Both the position numbers and the translations under genes were made by a program. This document shows positions 10,993-21,828 of a stretch of DNA of 64,000 nt, piece after piece. Source of the stretch: Ilyonectria destructans. Its lineage: Eukaryota; Ascomycota; Sordariomycetes; Hypocreales; Nectriaceae. A model generated the notes under the pieces. The model was not told where the DNA came from, searched no databases, and saw only the letters and a list, made by a program, of their open reading frames with translations. The first letter of the stretch is position 1. Each line of letters begins with the position of its first letter. The stretch spans positions 372,001-436,000 of the forward strand of contig JAHEWK010000014.1 in NCBI GenBank assembly GCA_020740775.1, written 5' to 3'.

Positions 10993-11429
10993 TAGAATGG
11001 GCGATGAGAGGTATTGACACCATGTACATTAAACGGTGTAGAGCATTTGTTGTAAACCTGTACGAATACTACATCCAAGCTGATGATCAATTCCAATGTT
11101 GATTTTCAAGGCATGCGATCGGCCATTGGACCGCGCTGCTAAAAGCGCTTGTCTCGCCACTTACCTTCCAGTATATGTAACATGCTTTTTGTCGATTTTG
11201 TATATAGTGCACGGGTCCTTCCTCGCTCACTTGGGCACTTCCATTGACAACTCGTGGTAGCTGGCTTAGTGCGCCGTCAGGTACGAGCCAGCGCCCCCGT
11301 TAGTGGAAGTGGCGCACAGGCCAACGTGGAGGTGCCATCTAGAATCACTTAACGCGACGACGCGTCTCTCGCAACCAAAAAAGCTGCGACCTTCACAATT
11401 CCACCAGCAACACCACCACAGCTCCCACC
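10993..11429. promoter_or_regulatory. Promoter of the small RFC subunit gene, with ACGCGA..ACGCGT pair
   Basis: This 437-bp region holds the MRPL16 3' end and the promoter of the RFC gene. At 11352-11365 an ACGCGA and a perfect MluI box ACGCGT lie 2 bp apart, 65-78 bp before the ATG, matching the paired ACGCG arrangement upstream of RFC1. Binding by an MBF-like complex is inferred from established knowledge of yeast replication genes. Confidence 0.45.
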
Positions 11430-12600
11430 ATGGCGCTCATTGTTGACAAGCACCGACCGCGGTCGCTGGAGGCCCTGACATATCACCACCAGCTTTCGGA
11501 GCGACTTCAGTCTCTCGTACGGATCTAAATCACAGCACATTGCAGAGAAATCACGGCTGACTCTGACGCAGGCACAAAGCGGTGACTTTCCTCACCTCCT
11601 CGTTTACGGACCCTCGGGCGCTGGAAAGAAGACGCGAATAGTAGCAACACTCAAGGAGCTCTATGGACCTGGTGTGGAAAAGATCAAGATCGATGCCCGA
11701 GTATTTCAGACCACGAGCAATCGAAAACTCGAGTTCAACATCGTCGCCTCAATCTACCACCTTGAGATCACACCGTCGGACGTGGGCAACTATGACAGAG
11801 TCGTTATCCAAGACTTGCTCAAAGAAGTTGCACAAACACAACAGGTCGATCAGTCTGCAAAGCAAAAGTTCAAGGTCGTCGTCATCAATGAGGCCGACCA
11901 CCTGAGTCGAGATGCCCAGGCCGCGCTGCGACGAACGATGGAAAAGTACTCACCAAATTTACGACTGATCCTCTTGGCAAATTCGACAGCCAATATTATT
12001 GCGCCGATTCGCTCCAGAACGCTGTTGGTCAGGGTGGCAGCGCCGACCCACGAGGAAATCTGCGACGTGCTGGCTGTATCAGCCAAAAAGGAGGGCTGGC
12101 CGACTGTGAAGGGTCTCCACCAAAGAATAGCGGTGGAGAGTGGACGGAATCTGCGGCGAGCGTTGCTCATGTACGAGGCAGTGCATGCACAGAAGTGAGG
12201 GACTCCTGAAACCATTGACCGAGGATATAAGGAAGTGCTAACCAGGTGCAGTGAGAAAGTTACCGACAGTACGCCCATCCCCCCGGCAGATTGGGAGGCA
12301 CTCATCGGACAAATTGCCAAGGAGATATTGGAGGAGCACACACCAGCCAGAATCCTGCAGGTGCGGTCGAAGCTATACGACTTGTTGACGCACTGCATCC
12401 CTCCCACCACCATCCTCAAGACGTTGGCATTCAAACTGATTTCCCTCATTGATGATGGCCTAAAGGGCGAGGTAATTCAATGGGCGGCTTTTTACGAGCA
12501 CCGGATCAAGACCGGAACCAAGGTCATCTTCCATCTAGAGGCGTTTGTAGCAAAGTTCATGAGGGTCCTTGAGATGTATCTAATGAGCATGGACATGTAA
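11430..12600 (+). CDS. RFC5: Replication factor C small subunit (yeast Rfc5 / human RFC3 type)
   Basis: Small AAA+ subunit of the clamp loader, which works in RFC and in the alternative RFC-like complexes. Exons 11430-11516, 11572-12194, 12246-12600; 354 residues, as expected. Seen: MALIVDKHRPRSL start; Walker A-like GPSGAGKKT about residues 42-50; INEAD at about 134-138 in place of DEAD, a degeneration characteristic of this subunit, which does not hydrolyse ATP normally; AALRRTMEKYS; and the RFC box usually SRC, here SRT. The C-terminal collar domain includes LYDLLTHCIPP. The text matches yeast Rfc5 more closely than Rfc2, 3 or 4. It lies 1.4 kb downstream of the RFC1 start, with MRPL16 between. 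Confidence 0.95.
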
Positions 12601-15600
12601 GAATTTCCGGGTGTACGATCGGCGTTGGGGTAAGGTCTAGGTAGCAAGGTTTATGCGATTGAATGTCACAATCGTGTTACGGTGTCCAATGATCCTCCGA
12701 GGACTCTTTGCCGGTGACTCGTCTCCTCTTGTGCCCCGCCCTGGGCCAAGAAGGAGAATCCTGCCCAAGAAATGGTCTGATGATGGGGAAGAGAATCTCG
12801 GGGTTCGGATGAGGGGTGTCCATCCCTGATACTGCACCCGTATTGATGGAGGAACTCGGAGATCTGGGGGCAGAGGGGTAGAAGGCAAGTGGAGAATGGG
12901 GAAATGGGGAAATGGAGAACTGGACACTGCGAGACGGGAGAGCCGGAGGAGTACTCGTAACTATGTTACATGGATGGGAGGATAGAATGGCTAGTTGGGG
13001 GGTTCGCATCTCCGCCGTCAGCGTTCGAGCCATAGGTTGGTTTAAACCTGAGGGCGTTGCTTTCGACTCAAGGGCAGCGACGAGGGCCACTGGCTACAGC
13101 GTTTAATGGGAGATGGTTCAGTTCACGGACGTTCTTTTGAAGTCCGAAGTTGAGGAGGAATCCGGGGGGACGGGAAAGGACGTCATTAGCTGCCAAGTGC
13201 CTATCCATCGATCACAAGCCATGATGGACGAACCAAGCAAACAGAGCATATGCCGAGTGCGGATGTGTGTGAGTGTGTGTCACTCGAACCCCTCATACGA
13301 TCTCCTAGGCTCATTGGACTCTTTGGAGGCGGTCCAGGCTAGAGGGGGTGTGTGGGTGGGATTAGAGGGGACGTCGGCGAGGGGGAAGGATCCAAGATGG
13401 ATGGATATCGCTGCGAGGTGACGCTGTGGGTTTTGAGGAATAGCCGCGGAAGTTGGGACTCGGATGGAGGGAGCAGAAATTTGGGTTGGAATCCAGTTCA
13501 TGCGACAGCACAGAGAGAGGAAGGTTAGCCCAAAACGAATCCTTTGCTACCGCCGTTGTGACGGTTGTGTCAGTGATGTACATCTCGGTCGAGTCCCGAA
13601 GGCGGCCAGACGGCTCTTGCACACCCTCACTTGCCACGCCTCGTGCGCTCGGTCGCGTCCATCGATAGGGCACATCTAAAGGGTCTTGGGATACAATCGT
13701 GGCGGGAGCACCCCCCTGGGCGCAGCTCGCGTGGCTTCGGTTTGAGCTGGGCTTTCGTCCAGGCCGTTGGGGCAGGGCCCGGCCTGGGAGCAAGGATGCC
13801 GATGGAGCCCTTCGAGGGCCAAGGGACGGGTTGGGGATGGGCATGGATGACGGGTGTGTGTGGTGGCGGTGCCCGTTTGGGATTAGCTTCTTGAAGCTGT
13901 GAGAAGAGCTAGCGGCGATATGGATACGTCAAGGGGAGGGACAATGGCTGCTTGGAGGAGAGAGTTCGCTCCAATCTCGGTGTTTGAGGGGCCCCGTTTT
14001 TGTGTGAAGCTGAGGGACCAGACAACGACGACATCAGCGGCGCCCTGTGGTGCATGGTGATGTGGCTCAGAGAAAGTCATGGTGGTCAATGAACAAGAAG
14101 ATTGAGATTGAGGACTCAGACCGACTGAGATTCAAGACGCCAATTGAGCAGTGGGGGTCAAAGTAGAGGTTACCCAAAGATACATTGGCGTCTGCTAAAT
14201 GGAAGTACCGTCTCAGCTTGGGTCTTCCCCTGGTCAGCGAAGCCTCTCTAGGGGACTTTGTTGAGAAGAGCGCGGGATGAGAGGTCGGAGGAGCACGGCA
14301 CAAGTACGCCACCAGCCAGCCAGTGGCCGTAGTCCAGGGTCCGCGCATGAGCCACGAGCATCATGGGGACCCGACAGCCGTGCGAATGGAAGGGAGGATT
14401 GAAAAGGGCCAATCAGAGACGACACAGTATGACCCCGAGAAATCGAATGCGGGGGTCGAGCAGATGAGGGGCACACTGCAAATGCCATCCATCATGGGCC
14501 ATGATACTGGGCCCTACTTACAGGAGGGACCTGCCGGAGTAGGGCATTGCAGCAGCGCAGTGGTGCACGTCGCACGCCGCACGCCGCGCCTTGCAGCCCC
14601 AGTCTTTCCCACGTCCCGCCCATTCAGGTGTTCAGCCATGAAGCCGCAGTGCCGGTCGCGAGCCAGGATTATCTGGCGCCTCAAGCAGCCTCGAACACGC
14701 CTCGTCCAGCCGTTCTTACAAAAGAGGCACCGCTGTCGGCGGTCTGGGTCGACCGAGGAAAGCCACTGCCTGCCTGGATGTGACAGTCCCTCCGCACCCG
14801 GCCCACCTCACTGACAACCTCCATCGCAGGGTCCCGCCATTACCATATCAATCACCTAACTAACTCCCACTCGACGTCCCAGATAGGAAATGTTGTCAAC
14901 CCACCCTCGACTCGAGCTGTACATCCCACCTGGCTGCTCGTCCCTTTATACCTCTCATGGGCTCTGTAGTCAACCAGGATCACATGCAGCTTCGTCTGTC
15001 CCATTGCGACATCGGCTCTCACTTACGATCATCCGCGTGCGAAACAATGTCCATGCAAATGTTTTTTTTTCTTCGTGGGGGCACAAGGCCCATTCACCAG
15101 GGCCGGGACTGGAGTCAGGAACGAACCTGGGTCTAAAAAGTACCGCATGCAAGCCCCAGTATTACTGCATCAATAAGCCACTGTGGGCGTGCCGAGAATA
15201 GGCCAGCCGGAAGTACATCTAGGGTGCACCTTTGAGGGGGAATAAATATTTCTTGGAGGGGTACATACAGACCGCAGCAGTAGATAAGATTGTGGCCATG
15301 ATGATGTCGTTCGGTAAGCGTAAGGCAGACCGATAGCCGTGTTTCGAGACCGAACCATAATACCCGTCTGGCCGGAGAGTTTCACCTAGGGAATTCAGAC
15401 TGCAGAGGCTTCTACTATGTAGGTTGCCCGGATGTTATCCATGGGGACGGGACGAACCCAGTAACAGAGTGCGGCTCCGTCAGCATCCCAAATGGCGCCT
15501 TCCGTGGGTGGGCTTGGCTGCGTATGACACGGACCGTGTCCACACCGAAGGAATACAACACGCATGGGATGTGTTGGTAACTAAATATGTATGTAGACAA

Positions 15601-16563
15601 ATGGGACCACAGGGGACAAAGGGCAGGCATCAGCACGTGATGGGTGGGAGGGAAACAAATCAGCGCCCAGGTAATCAACTGTGGCACAGACGGTGAGTCT
15701 TACAGACAAAGCAAGGCTCGTCATGAGCCGGATGGGCATGGGCCGGGTCATGGGTGTCGAAAAAAGACATCCAACCGGAAGGGGAATCACAAGCAACCCA
15801 GCGGGAGCCTGGAGCCATCCGTCCATTGCTGGGCCTCGGACGTAGGGGTACGAGCAACTCTGCCAACAGAGAAGGGCCAAGGCGTGGTCCATAGGAGCGG
15901 CATGGAGATATGGGCTGCCGGCAATGGCAAATAGTGCATTCGGCGTGCAGCCAGCCTTGCCGCCAGCGGTGCTTGGCCCCTGGAGACGCCCTGGAGGGCC
16001 GGACCCGAGCCCTGTCTTGCAGACGGGCGACTGCTCGGGAGCTGGCTTCGGGGGAAAGGATCATAGCCGTCCAGAGCCGCCAGCTCTGGGAATGCCCCCC
16101 CGGTTCGCCGGGGGCCGGTGGCCGGTGGTGCAGGTACTGCCCACTACGTACAGCCATCTTTACCGGACGTACCTGCCAATGGCGATGTACCCAATTTTAC
16201 CATAAAGAATCACGGGCCCCCAGCTCCCCGCAGACTGACTGGCTCATCAAACTTGTGTCCTTCGTCCCAATCTCTTCTTACTTACTCTTCCTTCTCCCTC
16301 CTACGACTTCTCCTCCTCCTTTGTCCTCATACTCTCTACTCCATCCCCTTTTCCCCTCTGTGCCAGCCCAATCCCGAACGGCGCAACCACCCGCGGCCCC
16401 TCCCGACGAGCATAACCGACAGCTGTGTGATTACTGCCGCCCTTAAGAAGAGCAGTCCCAGCACCAGCTCCACGGCTACGCTACCCCGCATCGACGTCGC
16501 AGCCGCATCGCATCCGCAGTCGCATCTCAACGGAAAAAAAATTATTTCGTTCCCCCAACGACA
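12601..16563. other. Long gene-free stretch upstream of acetyl-CoA synthetase
   Basis: Nearly 4 kb without a gene I can support. Open frames on both strands are short, overlap one another and show no family resemblance. There are GT-rich low-complexity runs near 13260-13290 and 13850-13865. The last 300 bp are pyrimidine-rich. The region may hold a large regulatory domain, a long leader with introns, or non-coding transcripts; nothing in the sequence decides this. Confidence 0.4.
16255..16365 (+). promoter_or_regulatory. Pyrimidine-rich leader tract of acetyl-CoA synthetase
   Basis: A run dominated by C and T (CTTACTCTTCCTTCTCCC-type) about 200-310 bp before the ATG. Such CT tracts mark the transcription start region of strongly expressed filamentous-fungal genes. 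Assignment is by composition and position only. Confidence 0.45.
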
Positions 16564-19230
16564 ATGATCGAAGTCGAGCAGCGCCAGGCCCCTGTGGTCA
16601 CCGAGCCTGCTCCTGCCCCGGTAGCTATGGAGGCGGTTCCCATTGCCGCCCCTGTAGCCACTGAGCATGTTATCGCAGAGCCCGTGATCGAAAAGCCCGT
16701 GGTCACAGAGAAGGTTGTTGCTGAGCCCGTAATCGCTGAGCCTGTGCCCGTCTCTGCGCCTGTGGCCACTGAGCCTGTGGCCGCGCCGATCCCTGAGCAG
16801 ATCGAGGCAGCTGTGGCTCCTGTTGCAGCGGCGCCAGTGCCCAAGGCCCCGGTTGTCGCTGAGGCCCACCTCGTCGACACTTTCCGTAAGTCCCCTATTG
16901 CCGGTCCCGTTGCCTATTGGATTACAACGCTAACGCACCATAGACCCCCCAGAGAAGATGCTTGCCAGTATGAATACCCCCTATTCCTTCCACGCATTCT
17001 TCCGTCCTGTGTTGGTTTCGTTTTGCTATCTTTTGTTGGACTCTCCTGATGCTAACCTCGCTACCCGGCAGAGCACCCCAGCAAGCCCCACTTGGCTAGT
17101 GAGTACGCCCCGGATCCACCTGAAGCCTCAACATGAGTTAGCTGACCCACCCCAGACCTCGAGGAGTACCAACGTCTCTACCAAGAGTCCATCACACAAC
17201 CCGACAAGTTCTGGGCTGAGCGCGCTCGCGAACTTGTGTCGTGGGATCGAGACTTCGAGACTACTCGCCACGGCTCTCTTGAACATGGCGATGTCTCGTG
17301 GTTCAACGAGGGTCGCCTGAACGCTTCATACAACTGTGTTGACCGCCACGCCTTCGCCGACCCCGACCGTGTTGCCATCATCTACGAGGCCGACGATCCC
17401 GCCGAAGGCCGTAATGTCACCTACGGCGAGCTTCTCCGTGAGGTCTCCAGGACTGCTTGGGTCCTAAAGCAGATGGGTGTCCGCAAGGGCGACACCGTCG
17501 CTATCTACCTGCCTATGATCCCCGAGGCAATTGTCGCCCTCATGGCCTGTGTCCGTATCGGTGCTGTTCACTCCGTCATCTTCGCCGGCTTCTCTTCCGA
17601 CTCTCTGCGTGACCGTGTCGTCGATGCCAACTGCAAGGTCGTCATCACCACCGACGAAGGCAAGCGAGGTGGCAAGTTGATTGGCACCAAGAAGATTGTC
17701 GACGATGCCCTCAAGCAGTGCCCCGATGTCTCGCACGTTCTCGTCTACAAGCGCACCGGCTCTGAGATCCCCTGGACATCCGGCCGCGACTACTGGTGGC
17801 ACGAGGAGGTCGAGAAGTGGCCCAGCTACTTTCCCCCGGAGTCCATGGCCGCTGAGGACCCCCTATTCCTGCTCTACACCTCCGGTTCCACCGGCAAGCC
17901 CAAAGGTGTTCTGCACACCACCGCCGGTTACCTGCTAGGCGCCGCCATGACTGGCAAGTATGTCTTCGACATCCACCAGGGTGACCGATACTTCTGCGGT
18001 GGTGATGTCGGTTGGATTACAGGTCACACCTATGTCGTATACGCCCCTCTGATGCTTGGTGTCACCACCGTTGTCTTCGAGGGCACTCCTGCCTACCCCA
18101 ACTTCTCTCGGTACTGGGATATCATTGACAAGCACAAAGTCACCCAGTTCTATGTTGCCCCCACTGCCCTTCGATTGTTGAAGCGTGCTGGTGACGAGCA
18201 CGTGCGCGGCGAGATGAAGCACCTCCGAGTGCTTGGCTCTGTCGGTGAACCCATTGCCGCCGAGATCTGGAAATGGTACTTCGAGGTTATTGGCAAGGAA
18301 GAGTGCCATGTCGTCGATGTGAGTTTTCCTGGGAAAAAGTATGATTAGTCCAAGCCGTTACTAACTGCCTGCAGACCTACTGGCAAACTGAGTCAGGCTC
18401 TCACGTCATCTGCCCCTTGGCAGGTGTCACTCCCACCAAGCCCGGAAGTGCCTCGCTACCCTTCTTCGGCATCGAGCCCGCGATCATCGACCCCGTCTCC
18501 GGAGACGAGATTCACGGAAACGATGTCGAAGGTGTGTTGGCCTTCAAGCAGTCCTGGCCCAGCATGGCTCGCACCGTCTGGGGCGCCCACAAGCGATATA
18601 TGGAGACCTACATGAATGTTTACAAGGGTTACTACGTAAGTGAACCCTTGTCAAGGAACTGTGGATGCGAGAGACGCTAACAGAAAGCCATAGTTCACCG
18701 GAGACGGTGCTGCTCGTGACCACGAGGGCTTCTACTGGATCCGAGGACGTGTCGATGATGTCGTCAACGTTAGTGGCCACCGTCTCTCAACTGCTGAGAT
18801 TGAGGCCGCCCTCATTGAGCACCACGCGGTAGCCGAAGCCGCTGTGGTCGGTGTGGCCGATGAGCTCACCGGACAGGCCGTCAACGCCTTCGTTGCGCTC
18901 AAGGAGACTATTGAATCAACTGAGGCCCTGCGAAAGGAGCTCATTGTGCAGGTGCGCAAGAGCATCGGCCCGTTCGCGGCTCCCAAGGCGGTGTACATTG
19001 TGCCGGACATGCCCAAGACCCGAAGTGGCAAGATCATGCGGCGTGTATTGCGCAAGATCTTGGCAGGAGAGGAGGATCAACTAGGAGATATCACCACGGT
19101 ACGTTCATTTTGCGCTTTATGGCACAGTGCCATTTTCTACTCTGAACTGGGACTAACATGAACACAGCTATCTGACCCTAGCGTTGTGGCGAAGATCATC
19201 CAAAGCGTGCATGATGCGAAGCGGAAGTAA
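16564..19230 (+). CDS. facA: Acetyl-CoA synthetase (FacA/Acu-5 type) with N-terminal repeat extension
   Basis: Activates acetate to acetyl-CoA through acetyl-AMP; needed for growth on acetate. Exons 16564-16885, 16944-16967 (24 nt), 17072-17098 (27 nt), 17156-18318, 18375-18635, 18694-19098, 19168-19230; 754 residues. Seen: adenylate-forming P-loop [11 protein letters not shown] about residues 365-375, GDVGWITGH, the conserved TYWQTESG across an intron, and the catalytic Lys about residue 712 in the PKTRSGK motif. The two tiny exons restore the family text FHPPEKMLA and [15 protein letters not shown]. Odd: residues 1-105 are a Pro/Val/Ala/Glu repeat (EPV-, [12 protein letters not shown]), which makes the protein about 85 residues longer than usual. 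No peroxisomal C-terminal signal is seen. The region upstream of the core is therefore where the model needs most care. Confidence 0.95.
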
Positions 19231-21828
19231 GGGGCCGACCAGGCCAGCGACGCAATTGATCTGGTGGAGTTGATATACCAATGGATACAAGGCAAACCGG
19301 GAAAGGAAACGCAGGTCCAGAACGGACCAGGATATTATCCCGTGCGGTGTTTTGGGGTTGATGCTGGATGCTGGACGCAGCCACGAAATGATGAGAATTT
19401 TGAAGGCTTTGGAACCAACTTATGAAGGATTTTTAACTACATTGCGTGTTTATATATACAGATATTATTTGAGATCACTAAAAGGCTCTCAACGAGCAAT
19501 CATCTATATTAAACTGAAAACTCTGCTGGCGATGGTGATGTGAGATCTTTTCTTACCCCAGTCACACCCAGGTCTGATAGAAGCTGCAGGTTGTATGTCA
19601 TTGAGGTGTGTGGTAGGGGACGCGTGTCATGTCTCCGCCATGCAGACAGAGTGGGACAGGGTCTGTGGTATTGAATTGAACAAAGCCCTTGCCATCGGAA
19701 TTAAGCTTCTTTTTGGCTTCGTAGAGGGTCCGGTCACGCCTCGGAGTTAAATGAGACATCATAAATCCGACGACAACTGGATTCGAGGCAAAAAGGGCCG
19801 TGATGAAATATTAGTTTCACCGAGGTGGATAGTGTTAAGTGGAAGGTGTTGCCAAGAACTAGAAGTCGTCGTCATCACTGAGGCGGGGAGCGGGAAGTAT
19901 CTTGAGGCGGTTGGCCAACGGGAGCAGATTGAGGAGAACAGTTTTTGGCTAGCTCGGCTTGGCTGAAGATCTACCGTGGGAATGTGTGCTGGGGGGGATG
20001 GACAACACGGATGGCCGGCCGACGAGGGCCAGAAGGCACACAGCCCCAATTGATTATGTTGGTGTGGGATACAGCTAAGCAGCATGTGGGATGGGTTTGT
20101 CAGCTTACGGCACGAGGACATGGGATGACATTAACCATTAACCATTAAATGCCGGGGCGGTGGGGAACAGCATCAAAGAGAAGGGATAGATGAAGGGATA
20201 GGAGGTTGAATTGTACATCAACAAGGTGAGGGAAGAGGTACGAATATAGTCGCACAAATCCCTAATTACAGCCAGCTCCCAGTCCGGTATTAGACTATTA
20301 GCCGACGTCAGATTAAGCGGGTGCCGAGCTCCGACGTCCTCGAGACGACGCTGAAACACGTCAAATACAATCGCTTATTGCCTGTGTAACGTACAAGTCT
20401 GTAAATCAGGTTCTCCGCACGTGTTTCGATGCCAAGAGGAATCCTTTGCTTCCTCGAGCGTACTGTATGAAGTAGTATGTAGGGGCTCCAGGCTCGCCGT
20501 CTTGTCGAAGGTATCAAATGTATCCGAGGCAAGGGTCTAGAATCGGCGCCGTAAAGTGTGGATCTGTTGGTCCTGGCGCGGCGCTATGATACGAGAAAGC
20601 AAAGAGGGCCAGTGAGGGAGTGAGTTGGACCAGCACACATGCATAACGGGTAAGCCGCCTACCAACGAGAAGGCCGGAAGAGTCGGCGCGCCGGCAGTGG
20701 GAGGCCTGCGACGGATAATTTCTCAGCAACAACAAGGAAGCAAGTGGCATCGGTGTGAGGACGTCTACGTAGGATCATCGATGAGCCTCAATCGGCTAGT
20801 CCACGGGCATAGGTAATCTAGATTACACAACTACGCATGTAAATGCGATGAAACATGAAGTGCGGGGGTGGTGCTATCGCCAGTCATGTAGAATCTTGTT
20901 GAGACTGGACGCCATGGCGAAGTGAGCATAGCATTAATCGAGTAATCGAGTCTACGTCGTAGGAGAGACGAAGCTGAGGGTGTGCAGAGATGGTTTGCCA
21001 AGTGGGTAGCGAGTGGGTTGGTTGCCCGGGGAAGAAAAGGCTGGAAGCGTGGCTATGCATGTACTCTGCTGACAGCCGATGATGCGCTCCAGTGGATTGT
21101 GGGTTGAAGGTTGGGTTGCCAGTGGGTTGTCACTAGGCCGGCCAGTGGACTTCCAAGGCTCGGCCAAGCCCTGGGCGACGGACTGGGCGTGCAGTGGCTG
21201 CGAAATACCGCGCGGCCTTGAACGGGATTCGCCATGTTCTAGCGTTCCGTGGGATGCAGGACGGCCATGATGGACAGCGCGGTAATACAGTACCTTGTGT
21301 ACATGCTGTTGCGTGCATTGTCTGGCGGGCGTCCATGTAAATGCTAAACAACCCGCCCACACGGGGCGGCTTGGGGGCCTGGGGGCGGCCTGGGCGGGAC
21401 CCGTTCCGTACTCCATTCTCCAACCGTCGCCGCCACACTCGCTCACTCTCTGTTCTCACGTTCGCTCTCTCACCACTTTGCTTTTTGTTCCTCCTAGAGA
21501 GAGAGTGTGTGTACCGTGCTGCCATCATCCTTGGCACAGGCACAAATACGCTTCTTCCGCTCCGACTCCGCCTCTCCGTTTAGCGTCTTGCACCTTGCAT
21601 CCTCGACTTTTGCTATTCCAAACGCCCAGCTCTATTTGTACAGCCAGCCCGCCCGTTTCCAATCGCTCTCGAATCGACTCTATCCCGCACTCTCGCCTTT
21701 TCCCTGTGCTCACTTGTTCTGCATTGCCAGAAACGCAATCCGTCTCCAATATATATCCGACCTGCATGCAATAGCCTTTTCCTGGTGCAGGTATCCCGTC
21801 CCGAGGGACCTCGTTGGTCCGACAAGCC
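19231..21828. other. Gene-free stretch between facA and the ADAM gene
   Basis: About 2.6 kb without a supportable gene. It holds the facA 3' UTR and, from about 21400, a C/T-rich run with TCTCTC and AGAGAGAG tracts that fits the leader of the ADAM gene. A short direct repeat, ATTAACC ATTAACC ATTAA, lies near 20128-20147. Confidence 0.4.

Noticed and set aside
13362..13844. 160-codon minus-strand ORF upstream of acetyl-CoA synthetase
   Set aside because: Pro/Ser/Arg-rich text overlapping plus-strand frames of equal quality; no recognisable domain.
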